A stretch of DNA of 64,000 nt from Hahella chejuensis KCTC 2396 (GCF_000012985.1 NC_007645.1:4734581-4798580), one strand, 5' to 3'; counted from the stretch's first letter, positions 1 to 10,496 are shown. Notes: generated by a model not told the origin, from the letters alone. Program-made: numbers and translations.

Positions 1-556
1 TGGAAGGGCTGTCGAGCTCACTCACGATGCGCTCAATACGGGCGATGTTATTGACGTGGTCACTGATAATCAGACCATTGGCGGCGGCGACCCCGGCAAG
101 GTGTCCATACTTGGCCACCATCGGACGTAGAATCGGCACCAGCTCAAGGGCGTTGGCGTTCTTGACCTGTATGACCCGGGTCACCAACTGCTCCTGCGGC
201 ACCGTCTTAAAAATCGAGGTGTTCTCCGCGGTCTGCTTGGCCTCGTTCTGCTGCACAATTTTGATGATTCCCTCGGAAGGAATCGCCGCGAAACCATGTA
301 CATTCAACACGGAAAGAAACATTTCGTAGACTTCATCACGCCCCATGGCGGCGTTCGACACCACTGTAACTTTGCCTTTCACCCTGGGGTCGACGACAAA
401 GCTGTAGCCGGTGATGTCGGCGATTTGAGTAATGAAGGCGCGAATATCGGCGTCTTTAAGGTTGACCTTCCATGTCTGATCTTCGGCCCCCGCCACGCCG
501 GAGAAAAAACCCGCAATCAACAACCAGGCAAATGTAAAGGCTCTAAAATGTTTCAT
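1..556 (-). CDS. gspD: Type II secretion secretin GspD, N-terminal part (runs off window)
   Basis: Outer-membrane secretin of the type II secretion system, which forms the exit channel for folded exoproteins. Only the first ~185 residues are inside the window. They show a signal peptide (MKHFRAFTFAWLLIAGFFSG, cleavage near VAGA), then the N0 domain (WKVNLKDADIRAFITQIADI and TGYSFVVDPRVKGKVTV) and the start of N1 (TRVIQVKNANALELVPILRP). A second ATG two codons upstream (562) is equally possible; neither has a strong Shine-Dalgarno. It lies 69 bp downstream of gspC, so the order is gspN-gspC-gspD on the minus strand. Confidence 0.93.
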   Translation of the reverse strand, partial: MKHFRAFTFAWLLIAGFFSGVAGAEDQTWKVNLKDADIRAFITQIADITGYSFVVDPRVKGKVTVVSNAAMGRDEVYEMFLSVLNVHGFAAIPSEGIIKIVQQNEAKQTAENTSIFKTVPQEQLVTRVIQVKNANALELVPILRPMVAKYGHLAGVAAANGLIISDHVNNIARIERIVSELDSPS

Positions 557-625
557 GTCCATTCAACAATCTTTTTTTGATTTTCATTACTTTGAGGAAG
601 TCGCTTAGCGCAGCGGGTAACTGGC

Positions 626-1462
626 TCAGCGTAATGGGTAACTGATAGTGAAAGTCGCCCCATCCCGTTCTATTTCCACCTCCAGCATGCCGCTTTCATA
701 CAGCTGCTGAATCATCTGTTTATCCTGCTCGATGTTGCCGAGGGTATGACCATTCACAGAGCGAATCACATCCCCTTTCTGCAGGTTCATGGCGCCCAAC
801 ATAGGGTTATTGCCATCATACTGGTAGCCGGACGCTCCATCGCCGCTACTCACTGGCGCCAGACCCACCGAAGCCAGGGCTCCTCGCGGATCTTCCTCCA
901 GTCTTTTCTGAGCGACGCTGACGAACTCTTCGGGAGAGTCAATTCCGCCGCTGTTTTTGGGTCTCGCCACCTGTTCGATAGCGCTGCCCGCAACGGTGAC
1001 GGATTCGTCAAACGCCAACTTCTCCAAGGCGCCATTTCGGCTGATCAGCACATGATCAGGAAACACTGCCGACAATTTGGCTCCGCCGGGCAGCATTTCA
1101 TTAATACGATAATATTCGGCCGATTTTCCCTTTTCCGCAATGATAGCGCCGGACCCACCCTCTTCACCGCCGACTACGACCCCATACAGATCCAGCCTTA
1201 ACGCAGTGATTGGCGCGTCCACTTGGCTCAACGCCTTTTTGGCGGACGCATCTTCCGCCTTGCCGAATAAATTCCACGCAGGATAGTTAGCCTGCGTCGC
1301 CTGATTCTTGTTTGCATTCGCCACGCCGCCGACCGGCATGACGATAATGTCCGGGGTTCCCACCCAAACGCCCCAGGTCACCCTTGCGGCTTGCCACGCC
1401 AGCGTCACGACTATGGCGAGCAAGAGCACCCAGGTTATCTTAGTAATATGGCCTGTCAACAT
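626..1462 (-). CDS. gspC: Type II secretion inner-membrane protein GspC
   Basis: Inner-membrane clamp protein that links the secretin to the inner-membrane platform. The 278-residue product has one N-terminal membrane helix (residues ~8-28), a homology-region domain around residues 80-150 (LRLDLYGVVVGGEEGGSGAI and AEYYRINEMLPGGAKLSAVF, the usual GspC HR pattern) and a C-terminal PDZ-like domain (NLQKGDVIRSVNGHTL, ~residues 228-278). Length and domain order are normal for the family. The start lies 6 bp after the gspN stop, so the genes are co-transcribed. The Shine-Dalgarno is weak, consistent with translational coupling. Confidence 0.93.
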   Translation of the reverse strand: MLTGHITKITWVLLLAIVVTLAWQAARVTWGVWVGTPDIIVMPVGGVANANKNQATQANYPAWNLFGKAEDASAKKALSQVDAPITALRLDLYGVVVGGEEGGSGAIIAEKGKSAEYYRINEMLPGGAKLSAVFPDHVLISRNGALEKLAFDESVTVAGSAIEQVARPKNSGGIDSPEEFVSVAQKRLEEDPRGALASVGLAPVSSGDGASGYQYDGNNPMLGAMNLQKGDVIRSVNGHTLGNIEQDKQMIQQLYESGMLEVEIERDGATFTISYPLR

Positions 1463-1468
1463 GGGTCG

Positions 1469-2218
1469 TTAAAGTATCCGTTGCTGTACCCGGAAAACAA
1501 TGTCGTCAGGATTCGCCTGTTTACTCCAGGGCGCGCCCGCCAGGTCCAACAACCGTTTGCGAATTTGTATCTTCGCCGTGCCGTCCCGCGTTACCTGAGC
1601 GCTCATAACGGGTTTGTTTTCCGTGCTATCCAGTACTTCCAGGTGAATTTCCTCACCCTCCTGTTTAATCAGCCCCTGCAACGGAGGCATCGTGGCGGTC
1701 TTATTTTCCCGGCCCATCGGATAGGTAACCGGCCCGCCCGCCCACTGCGCTCGCCCTGAAGCTCGCACAGGAAGACCCGTATTGGTGTCCAGCGTCACAT
1801 CCAAGCCACTGATCTTCAGCTCTCCGCTCAGATTCAGACGATGGCGGCGCAACGCCGGCGCCAGCGCCGCCAGATCCAGAGAACCGTCAGCAAGCACCCG
1901 GACCTGATCGAATCCATCCAGAGCGGCTTTGGCGTCTATATCGATTTTGTTAGCGCGAAAGTTCAGCGCCAGAGCATCGCCCATCAGCAGAAGGCCGGAT
2001 GGATACACATCCCAGTCCAGCACGCCAGTGGCCCAAGAATGAGAAATCAGAGCTTTGCCTTCCCAAAGCGTGCCCTGCAGCTTCTGCACCCGCACGGGAA
2101 GTTGGTTGGCGGGAACGCCGGCCTGACGCCAAACAAACTCCACGGGCACGAGCAACACCAACCCCGCCAGATAGGTCAGGCCGCCAATAATAACCAATCC
2201 CACAATTTTTTTTATCAC
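1469..2218 (-). CDS. gspN: Type II secretion protein GspN
   Basis: Accessory inner-membrane protein of type II secretion; its exact role is not settled and it is absent from many systems. The 249-residue product has an N-terminal membrane helix (KIVGLVIIGGLTYLAGLVLL, residues ~4-24) followed by a periplasmic domain. Features typical of the family are LQGTLWEGKALI and the closing region of paired beta strands (VMSAQVTRDGTAKIQIRKR). It is the first gene of the leftward operon, whereas many systems carry gspN at the end of the cluster. The promoter should lie in the AT-rich stretch right of 2219. Confidence 0.88.
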   Translation of the reverse strand: MIKKIVGLVIIGGLTYLAGLVLLVPVEFVWRQAGVPANQLPVRVQKLQGTLWEGKALISHSWATGVLDWDVYPSGLLLMGDALALNFRANKIDIDAKAALDGFDQVRVLADGSLDLAALAPALRRHRLNLSGELKISGLDVTLDTNTGLPVRASGRAQWAGGPVTYPMGRENKTATMPPLQGLIKQEGEEIHLEVLDSTENKPVMSAQVTRDGTAKIQIRKRLLDLAGAPWSKQANPDDIVFRVQQRIL

Positions 2219-2596
2219 TTCTTTGGCCTACAACCTTCCCAATCAACCACTGAACATATGCATACGCGCAATGGACTACATTCTAATTGTTGAACCGACA
2301 AACCCTACTACGCCAAGCCTCGGCGGCCATTGTCGCTGGCCGGGCTCCGCCTCCGGGAGGTTTAAGACAACTGTCGCGAACAGCAGAATTCTTTTATCTT
2401 CGCCTCAAAATACAGGCTATAAATTTTTACATGGTAACAAAAGCATAGCAGTGTTTTCTAAAGAATATTTGCAACATTGGCAACGAGTTTGAGGTTAAAC
2501 ATTCTTAATAGACCTCTCCAGCCGCTCCAGGCTCTTCGCGCCATAAAAAAACCCGGCCGAAGCCGGGTTTTTCCGCGGGTGCGTTATGGGGGATGA
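2219..2596. other. Intergenic stretch between gspN and groEL
   Basis: 378 bases without a credible gene. The left two thirds are AT-rich and should hold the leftward promoter of the gsp operon, although no clean -35/-10 pair was identified. The right part carries the groEL terminator. Confidence 0.5.
2545..2572 (-). terminator. Rho-independent terminator after groEL
   Basis: Stem ACCCGGC / GCCGGGT (2551-2557 with 2562-2568) closed by a CGAA loop. On the minus strand it is followed by a run of T (A run 2545-2551 on the plus strand). It lies ~25 bp past the groEL stop. A short T run on the other side means it could also work rightward. Confidence 0.88.
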
Positions 2597-4258
<1,662 letters not shown>

Positions 4259-4299
4259 TTACTTGTTAGTTGATGACAAAAGTCTTTAGTTTCGGAGGG

Positions 4300-4590
4300 T
4301 TAGCCTTCGATAACGCCGAAGATGTCGCTCTCGCTCATGATCAACAGCTCTTCGCCATCAATCTTAACGGTGCTGCCGGCATACTGGCCGAAAACCACCT
4401 TGTCACCGACTTTGACCGCCAACGGACGGACATCGCCATTATCCAAAATACGGCCTTCGCCCACAGCCAGTACTTCACCCTGTGAAGGCTTTTCTGCCGC
4501 ATTGCCGGGCAACACGATACCACCGGCAGTTTTGGTTTCTTCTTCCTTACGGCGCACGACAACACGTTCGTGTAACGGACGAATTTTCAT
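4300..4590 (-). CDS. groES: Co-chaperonin GroES (10 kDa)
   Basis: Heptameric lid that caps GroEL. The 96-residue length matches the family. It starts [20 protein letters not shown], contains the mobile loop ([14 protein letters not shown], residues ~18-32), and ends in the beta-strand region [20 protein letters not shown]. The Shine-Dalgarno GGGAG lies 8 bases before the ATG. It is first gene of the groESL operon. Confidence 0.98.
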   Translation of the reverse strand: MKIRPLHERVVVRRKEEETKTAGGIVLPGNAAEKPSQGEVLAVGEGRILDNGDVRPLAVKVGDKVVFGQYAGSTVKIDGEELLIMSESDIFGVIEG

Positions 4591-4700
4591 TTCGTTTTTT
4601 CTCCCAGTTAGAACATTTAACTAGCTGACTTTTTGGTTTTAAACAGCAGCCGGACATCCGGGTTGGACCAGGAACGCCGAGTGCTTAAATTGTGGAGGTT

Positions 4701-4730
4701 TAAATGGGGCCCGGGGCGAGGATTTCAACA
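4701..4730 (-). promoter_or_regulatory. Sigma-32 heat-shock promoter of groESL
   Basis: Read on the minus strand, GTTGAAA (plus-strand 4723-4729) is followed after 13 bases by CCCCATTTA (4701-4709). The known sigma-32 consensus is CTTGAAA, 11-16 bases, CCCCATNT, so both elements match nearly perfectly. It lies ~110 bp upstream of the groES start. No CIRCE inverted repeat is seen, so control is probably by RpoH and not HrcA. Confidence 0.9.
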
Positions 4731-4748
4731 CCCCGGCTATAATTTTTT

Positions 4749-5267
4749 TTAATTTTTTTCCGAGTCCTCTCGGGTGTACTCGCCTTCAATCACTTTATCC
4801 CCGCCAGCGCCTTGGCGTGGGCCGCCAGAGGGGTCTCCGCGGAAGGGACCGTCCCGTTCAGCGGTCGCCGAATAGGTCGTTTGACTATAACTGCTTCTTA
4901 CTACTCGCGCACTACGCAGCAACGCCCCGCCAATACGGCCGATCAGCAACTTGCGCGTCAGCGGCGTCAACAGAACGAATCCCATGAAATCGGTCAAAAA
5001 CCCTGGCGTCACCAGCATGGCGCCGCCGATCAACAGCGCAACGCCTTCCAGCATTTCTCCCGCCGGCAGCTCACCCGCCTGCATTTTCGCCTGCAGGCTG
5101 CTGAGGAGAGAAAATCCCTGCCGTCGCAGCATGGTCACACCGATAATCCCGGTGACGATAAAAATCGATACAGTAGGCCAGAAGCCAATGGCGCCGCCGA
5201 CTTCTATGATCAGATAAATCTCAATGAGCGCAATAATGGGGATAAGAAAAGGTATTCTGCTTAGCAT
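4749..5267 (-). CDS. fxsA: FxsA family membrane protein
   Basis: Small cytoplasmic-membrane protein; E. coli FxsA overproduction relieves F-exclusion of phage T7. The 172-residue product has hydrophobic segments at residues ~4-26, ~28-48 and ~75-105, the family pattern VGGAIGFWPTVSIFIVTGI and GALLLVTPGFLTDFMGF-like core (here GGAMLVTPGFLTDFMGFVLL). It has a hydrophilic, glycine-rich C-terminal tail. Its position just upstream of groES is conserved in many gammaproteobacteria. The groESL promoter begins within ~20 bp of its stop, so the two can be expressed independently. Confidence 0.93.
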   Translation of the reverse strand: MLSRIPFLIPIIALIEIYLIIEVGGAIGFWPTVSIFIVTGIIGVTMLRRQGFSLLSSLQAKMQAGELPAGEMLEGVALLIGGAMLVTPGFLTDFMGFVLLTPLTRKLLIGRIGGALLRSARVVRSSYSQTTYSATAERDGPFRGDPSGGPRQGAGGDKVIEGEYTREDSEKN

Positions 5268-5582
5268 GATTCCGTCGTTACATCAGCCAGTGTTATGCAG
5301 GTGGAAATCGGTTCCTGGACCGTTTGGTGGTCGGCGAAATTACTGCCATAATACTGGCTTTACGAGCGCCTCCCGGCGCAGCCGCAAACCCTAGAACACC
5401 ATATAATTCAATATAGTAAGCGGTAATTCAGCGTGGAGGAGTCCCGCCCCTGGCGGTCCGCTCCTCTCTATGAAGCGTATGTATCTTCACCTGTCGTTAC
5501 TATAGATGGAGTTGTTTATTTCTATTTCAACGCGACGGACAAAGATTATTGTTTTTTCACTATCGAGAGAGTGGGACAAGTT
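5268..5582. other. Divergent intergenic region between fxsA and the SDR gene
   Basis: About 315 bases with no supported gene. It should contain the promoters of both flanking genes. The open frame continues upstream of the SDR start to 5433, but the extension matches nothing in the SDR fold and lacks a Shine-Dalgarno. Confidence 0.45.
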
Positions 5583-6344
5583 ATGCAATTGAAAGATTCT
5601 GTGGTTGTGATTACCGGTGGCGGCCAGGGCCTGGGCCGCGCCATGGCGCTGTATCTCGCCGAAAAAGGCGCCCGTCTGGCGCTGATTGATCTGTCTGAAG
5701 AGAAGCTGCAGGAAAGCGTCGCCAAGTGCGAGGAATTGGGCGCAGAAGCCAGGTACTACCTGTGCAACGTCGCCAAAGAGGCGGAGGTTGAGAGCGTTTT
5801 TTCCAAAATCGCCGAAGACTTTGGCGGCGTCGACGCCCTGATCAACAACGCCGGCATTTTGCGCGACGGCATGTTGATTAAATACAAAGACGGACAGGTC
5901 ACCCATCGCATGAGTCTGGAGCAGTGGCAATCCGTCATCGACGTCAACCTGACTGGCGTTTTTCTGTGCGGTCGCGAAGCCGCCGCCAAGATGCTGGAAA
6001 GCGGCCGCAAGGGCTGCATCATCAATATTTCCAGTATTTCCCGCGCCGGTAATATCGGCCAGACCAACTACTCCGCCGCCAAAGCCGGCGTCGTGGGCAT
6101 GAGCGTAAGCTGGGCGAAGGAGCTGGCGCGCTTCGGCATTCGTTGTATGGCGATTGCGCCCGGCTTTATCGAAACCGAAATGACCGGCTCCATGAAGCCT
6201 GAAGCGTTGGAGATGATGACCAAGCAGATTCCTTTGCGCCGTATGGGTCAGCCTAATGAGATAGCGCAAACCGTATGCTTCATCCTGGAAAACGACTACC
6301 TTTCCGGTCGCGTCATCGAAGTGGACGGGGCGCTGCGTATCTAG
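5583..6344 (+). CDS. SDR family NAD(P)-dependent oxidoreductase (FabG-like)
   Basis: Classical short-chain dehydrogenase, 253 residues, most like 3-oxoacyl-ACP/3-hydroxyacyl-CoA dehydrogenases. Visible are the Rossmann glycine motif TGGGQGLG (11-18), NNAG (88-91), and the catalytic set Ser150/151, Tyr163 and Lys167 in NYSAAKAG. The acidic Asp36 (LALIDLS) after strand 2 suggests NAD preference. The ATG at 5583 was chosen because the Rossmann strand starts right after it and GGGA precedes it at a suitable distance. Longer upstream starts add non-homologous sequence. The substrate cannot be told from sequence; a strong terminator follows. Confidence 0.9.
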   Translation: MQLKDSVVVITGGGQGLGRAMALYLAEKGARLALIDLSEEKLQESVAKCEELGAEARYYLCNVAKEAEVESVFSKIAEDFGGVDALINNAGILRDGMLIKYKDGQVTHRMSLEQWQSVIDVNLTGVFLCGREAAAKMLESGRKGCIINISSISRAGNIGQTNYSAAKAGVVGMSVSWAKELARFGIRCMAIAPGFIETEMTGSMKPEALEMMTKQIPLRRMGQPNEIAQTVCFILENDYLSGRVIEVDGALRI

Positions 6345-6345
6345 C

Positions 6346-6372
6346 AAAAAAGGGGCTTCGGCCCCTTGCTTA
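6346..6372 (+). terminator. Rho-independent terminator after the SDR gene
   Basis: Stem AAGGGGC / GCCCCTT around a TTCG tetraloop (6350-6367), starting 6 bp after the stop. The T tract is weak on the plus strand, but A6 precedes it, so it may act mostly as a 3'-end stabiliser. Confidence 0.75.
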
Positions 6373-6443
6373 TTCACCTCACCGTGAAGCAGAACTCCGC
6401 TTCTTTTCGCTAACAGTTCCACTGAACAATCAGCGTCGCGATT

Positions 6444-6764
6444 ATGTCTGAACTCAGTCAACAGGAAAAACTGCAAGCTATCTGGTTCGTTGTCAGCCAG
6501 ATTCCTCCTGGAAAAGTGGCGACCTACGGACAAGTCGCCATTCTGGCGGGATTGCCAGGCCTGTCCCGCTATGTGGGGTACGCCATGAAGCAACTTCCGG
6601 AGGGCTCCAGCATTCCCTGGCACAGAGTCATCAACAGTCAGGGGAAAATCTCTTTTCCACCGAAATCGAAGGCTTTTTTCCGCCAGCAAAGCGTATTGAC
6701 GCATGAAGGCATCGAAGTTCACAACGGGCGTATTGCCCTTAAGCGCTTTCAGTGGGCGCCCTGA
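6444..6764 (+). CDS. Alkyltransferase-like protein (ATL/MGMT family, no active-site Cys)
   Basis: 106-residue protein homologous to the DNA-binding domain of O6-alkylguanine-DNA alkyltransferases. The motif that is PCHRV in active enzymes reads PWHRV here (Trp59 in place of Cys), the hallmark of ATL proteins. ATLs bind and flip O6-alkylguanine without repairing it and hand it to nucleotide excision repair. The DNA-binding helix GQVAILAGLPGLSRYVGYAM (29-48), with Arg42 as the base-flipping finger, is intact. A true, active Ogt lies elsewhere in this window (41273). Confidence 0.9.
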   Translation: MSELSQQEKLQAIWFVVSQIPPGKVATYGQVAILAGLPGLSRYVGYAMKQLPEGSSIPWHRVINSQGKISFPPKSKAFFRQQSVLTHEGIEVHNGRIALKRFQWAP

Positions 6765-6786
6765 CCTGAGCCGGCCGCCCTCCCCT

Positions 6787-8373
6787 TTATTTCAAAACCG
6801 CTTCCAGACGCACTCTCAAGAAGGTCAGAAAGATCAGGCTCGGCGTAATCATCAGCGTGGTGATGATAAAAAACATCACCCAGTCGCCATCGAGACTATC
6901 CACCAATGCACCGCTGTATGACGCGAGCAAGGTCCGTCCCAAGGTCCCGAGGGACGCCATCAGCGCATACTGCGCCGCCGTGAAGGCGCGGTTGCACATG
7001 ACGGACAAAAACGCCACAAAGGCGACGGTGGACCAGGCGGAGGTAAAGCCGTCCACCACCACCGCCGACACCAGCATGGGCACGCTCGGCCCCACCATCG
7101 CCAGCGCTGCGAACATCAGGTTGGAGGCGGCCATGGCGATACCGCCGATCATCAGGCCTCGATATAAGCCATAGCGAATGTTGACCAGACTGCCCAATAT
7201 TGAGAAGACAATGGTCACCCACCAGGTAACCGCCTTGGAATAGATGCCAATCTCTTCGTCCGTGAAGCCGACTTCTTTATAAAAAACCACCGACATCTTG
7301 CCGAGAAAGGCCTCGCCGATTTTGAACAGAAAAATAAACAACAGGATCGACGCCGCCAACTGCACGCCATTGCGGCGGAAGAACTCCGCCAAGGGTTCGA
7401 TAAACGTAGTGAGCAGCCAGATCAGCGCGCGCTGATCCCAGCGACTTGCCGACCTCCCGGACGCATCCTCCACCGCCTGCGACTCCCAGCGCCATAAGGT
7501 GCGGATCATCCAGGCCAGCGCCGCCAGATCCGCCATGGCGATAAACAGGGTCAACGGCGTGGAGGCGCGCCACTCTTCCGCCAGCCCTGGCTTGCCGATA
7601 ATGGACCACACCGCCAGCGCGATCATCACCATCAGGGCGACAAACATGGCGAGAGGCTTCGCTTCGCCTTTTGACCCCAACACCCGCGCATAGCGGGATT
7701 CCGCCGCCTGCTGTCCATTCTCACGGTTATTGTCCGGCTCGCTCGCCGCCAACCAGGTGAACGCCATCAACAGCACCACGACGGCGGCCATCAGCACATA
7801 CATATCGGCCCAGCCCCAATCCCAGCGTCCAACCAGAATAAACGGCGCCGCGCCCAGGCCGGCGTAGCCTGTCCACCAACCGGCGGTGGCCATGGCGGAC
7901 GCCGCCGACATCATCTTGCCGTCCCCTTCCGGGACCACATCAATGCGGTAGGCGTCGATGGCGATATCCTGCGTCGCCGCGAAAAACGCCAGCGCCAGGG
8001 CAATAGACTTCGCGAGCAGCAAATCATCCGCCAGATCCACCCCTGACATGGCCCAGCAACACACCGCCACCAGGGCCTGCATCATCAGCACCCAACTGCG
8101 ACGCTGTCCCAGCGCGCGAGTCAGCCAGGGCAAGCGCACGCGGTCCGCCACGGGCGACCACAAAAAGTTGGTTGAGTAGGCCAGGAACACCAGACCAAAA
8201 AAACCGATATCCGTGCGCGAGTAGCCCACGTCTTTTAACCAGGCTGTGACCGCCGAGCCGATCATGACAGCGGGAAATCCACTGGAGATGCCAAATACAA
8301 AAATGGTCAACAGGCGTTTGTCGAGGTAATAGCGCACCCCGTCGCGCCAGGAGGTCGGCGTTTCCAAGTTCAC
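6787..8373 (-). CDS. ampG: AmpG-family muropeptide permease (MFS)
   Basis: Inner-membrane major-facilitator protein predicted to import GlcNAc-anhydroMurNAc-peptides for cell-wall recycling. The 528 residues contain about 12-14 hydrophobic segments. AmpG-type features include YLDKRLLTIFVFGISSGFP at the N terminus, AWLKDVGYSRTDIGFFGLVF, and AATQDIAIDAYRIDVV around residue 135. The last is a well-conserved AmpG stretch. It is slightly longer than E. coli AmpG (491) because of a longer central loop. Stops 23 bp from the convergent ATL gene. The name rests on family resemblance; substrate range is inferred. Confidence 0.88.
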   Translation of the reverse strand: MNLETPTSWRDGVRYYLDKRLLTIFVFGISSGFPAVMIGSAVTAWLKDVGYSRTDIGFFGLVFLAYSTNFLWSPVADRVRLPWLTRALGQRRSWVLMMQALVAVCCWAMSGVDLADDLLLAKSIALALAFFAATQDIAIDAYRIDVVPEGDGKMMSAASAMATAGWWTGYAGLGAAPFILVGRWDWGWADMYVLMAAVVVLLMAFTWLAASEPDNNRENGQQAAESRYARVLGSKGEAKPLAMFVALMVMIALAVWSIIGKPGLAEEWRASTPLTLFIAMADLAALAWMIRTLWRWESQAVEDASGRSASRWDQRALIWLLTTFIEPLAEFFRRNGVQLAASILLFIFLFKIGEAFLGKMSVVFYKEVGFTDEEIGIYSKAVTWWVTIVFSILGSLVNIRYGLYRGLMIGGIAMAASNLMFAALAMVGPSVPMLVSAVVVDGFTSAWSTVAFVAFLSVMCNRAFTAAQYALMASLGTLGRTLLASYSGALVDSLDGDWVMFFIITTLMITPSLIFLTFLRVRLEAVLK

Positions 8374-8474
8374 AACCTTTTGTTTGCGGAAGAAATTCTG
8401 GCTCAGGATATAGTCAGGCGTGGCAAAGCTCCAGCACCCTGAAGCTTACTATGTAGTAAGAATATGCGGTGAGA

Positions 8475-8497
8475 AAAGGCCGGCCAAGAACCGGCCT
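8475..8497 (-). terminator. Terminator downstream of yajQ
   Basis: Minus-strand stem AGGCCGG / CCGGCCT with an internal loop, followed by TTTTC on the minus strand. It starts 7 bp after the yajQ stop and separates yajQ from ampG. Confidence 0.75.
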
Positions 8498-8503
8498 GAA
8501 AAA

Positions 8504-8989
8504 TCAGTCGCGGAAATTGTTGAACTGCATTGGAACATCCAGGGATTCGTCGCCGCGCAACAACTGGATGGCTTCTTGCAGATCATCCCTTTTTTTACCG
8601 GTGATGCGCACTTGGTCGCCCTGGATAGACGCCTGTACTTTCATTTTGCTTTCTTTGATCTTCTTGACGATGTCTTTCGCCACTTTCTGCTCCAGACCTT
8701 CTTTCAAGGCGTAGGAGCGCTTCACTTGCTTGCCGGATTTTTGATCTGTTGAGTCGCCCAGAACACGCAGGTCGACTTTGCGCTTGGACAGTGTGGTGTT
8801 GAGGATCAGCAGCATCTGCTCCAATTGGAACTCCTGCTCCGCCGCCATTTCCACCGACTTTTCAGACAGGGTGAATGAAGCCTCGACGCCCCGGAAGTCA
8901 TACCGCATTTCCAGTTCCCGATTGGCCTGGTCCACCGAATTGGTGAGTTCGTGACGGTCTATTTCTGAAACAATATCAAACGAAGGCAT
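8504..8989 (-). CDS. yajQ: YajQ family nucleotide/c-di-GMP-binding protein
   Basis: 161-residue cytosolic protein with two ferredoxin-like domains. Family signatures are MPSFDIVSEIDRHELTNSVD at the start, MRYDFRGVEASFTLSEKSVE (28-47) and VRITGKKRDDLQEAIQLLRG near the end. Xanthomonas and Pseudomonas YajQ homologues bind cyclic di-GMP and modulate transcription; whether this one does is inferred. Full length. Confidence 0.95.
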   Translation of the reverse strand: MPSFDIVSEIDRHELTNSVDQANRELEMRYDFRGVEASFTLSEKSVEMAAEQEFQLEQMLLILNTTLSKRKVDLRVLGDSTDQKSGKQVKRSYALKEGLEQKVAKDIVKKIKESKMKVQASIQGDQVRITGKKRDDLQEAIQLLRGDESLDVPMQFNNFRD

Positions 8990-9509
8990 TCAATTCTCCA
9001 AATAGTCATTAACGTTTGCGCCCATCATACCCGCCCACGCGATAAAGGTCGCGCCTGGCGAGCGTCTTTCGTCGACTCCGCGACGAATACGAACTCTCAT
9101 CAGCATTCCTGGCCGGAATACTAACAATCAGTATTCACGGCGAGCCCGCCGAGGCCATCCTGACGCAGCTGAACTCAAAACTGTAAAAACAACCTTACAC
9201 TTGGCTCAATCGCCAAGATCCGCCATGTGTCCGATAGCAATAAACTACAAGCCGTTTATTATAACTCGCACGAAAAATGCAGCTATACTTCTGACAACTT
9301 AGTTATTTCGAATAAAGTCTTGCAAGAACGCACGTCCGGACCCATCGCCCAGGCCTGACGGCGGGGCAAGCCCGGGCCGATTATCGCGGCCGGTTACGAA
9401 AGTTCTCACTTCATTCAATCCATCCCGGCAATCCCATCCGCCGGAGCGTTTATTGAACTATCGAGAATTTTTAAATGTATAACCAAAAAGGTTGAACTGG
9501 ACTTATTCC
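8990..9509. other. Long intergenic region upstream of the response regulator
   Basis: About 520 bases without a supported gene. It lies between divergent yajQ and the response regulator, and becomes AT-rich near 9240-9320 and 9460-9490. No recognisable RNA element or operator was found. Confidence 0.4.
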
Positions 9510-10496
9510 ATGCCGAATCTAGATTTATCCATCCTTGTGGTCGACGACGCCAAATTCAGCAGCGCCATGATCGCCAAGACATTGAGAAACTCCGGTTATC
9601 ACGATGTGCGCATCGCCCACAACGCCCCCTCCGCTCTGCAAATGCTTGAAGAACGCCCTGTCAGCGTATTGATCGCTGACTGGCTGATGCCCGAAATGGA
9701 TGGGTTGGAATTGACGGCCAAGGTTCGGCAACTTGACGAAGCCAGCAATCACTTTACCTACATCATTCTGCTGACCGCCAAAGAAGGCGTGGAAGCGCTG
9801 GCCGAGGCCTTTGATCGCGGCGTCGACGACTTTGTTTATAAGTCAGAGATGAACAAGCAATTGCTGCCCCGCGTGTTCGCCGCAGACCGTCTTTCCGATA
9901 TGCAGAACACCCTGCTGGTGGCCAATCAGCTGTTAATGGATAACATCAAAGAACTGCAGGAACGCAATGTGCTGGATCTGGCGACAGGTCTGGGCAATCA
10001 GGTGCTGGCCCGCGAACGGCTCACCGATACACTGCGCCAGATGGAATCCCGCGGCGGCGCTGCAAGCTATCTGTTGCTGGGCATCAAGAACTGGCAGACC
10101 ATCAAAAAGCACTTCAACCCGGCCATTCTTGAAGAGATCGCCAACGGCGTGTCCCGCCGCCTGCGCCACCTGACCCGACCTTTGGATACGGTCTGTCGCA
10201 TCTCCGAGAATCAGTTCGCGGTCATTGGCCAGTTTTCCAGCCTCGAACAGTGCACCACCAGCTGTTATCGCCGCATTCACGACGGCATTAACTTGAAGGC
10301 GTTCAAAACCACCGCTGGCTTCGTTTCCGTTCAGGCGGGCACCAGCGTGTGCGCCATCGACGGCAGCACCACCACGCCAAAGGCTCAGCAAGTGGAGAAA
10401 GTCGCCTTGCGCCGCCTGCAATACGCCTACGAAACAGCCACCATCGCTCTGGCCCTGTGGCCGGAAGTCAGCGACGAAATCAAAGACTCGGAATAA
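9510..10496 (+). CDS. Response regulator with REC and degenerate GGDEF domain
   Basis: 328-residue cytosolic two-component output protein. REC domain: acidic pair Asp12/Asp13, phospho-acceptor Asp57 (LIADWLMPEMDG), Thr89 (LLTAKEG) and Lys111 (DFVYKSE). The C-terminal half has the GGDEF fold (DLATGLGNQVLARERL start). The active loop, however, reads SENQF where GGDEF is expected and the metal-binding Asp of helix 1 is missing, so it is unlikely to make c-di-GMP. It may bind GTP or partners instead. The ATG at 9510 is preferred; a TTG at 9492 would add six residues but has no properly spaced ribosome site. Confidence 0.88.
   Translation: MPNLDLSILVVDDAKFSSAMIAKTLRNSGYHDVRIAHNAPSALQMLEERPVSVLIADWLMPEMDGLELTAKVRQLDEASNHFTYIILLTAKEGVEALAEAFDRGVDDFVYKSEMNKQLLPRVFAADRLSDMQNTLLVANQLLMDNIKELQERNVLDLATGLGNQVLARERLTDTLRQMESRGGAASYLLLGIKNWQTIKKHFNPAILEEIANGVSRRLRHLTRPLDTVCRISENQFAVIGQFSSLEQCTTSCYRRIHDGINLKAFKTTAGFVSVQAGTSVCAIDGSTTTPKAQQVEKVALRRLQYAYETATIALALWPEVSDEIKDSE

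Noticed and set aside
5487-6722. 411-codon minus-strand frame over the SDR and ATL genes
   Set aside because: Antisense shadow; both plus-strand genes have complete family motifs.
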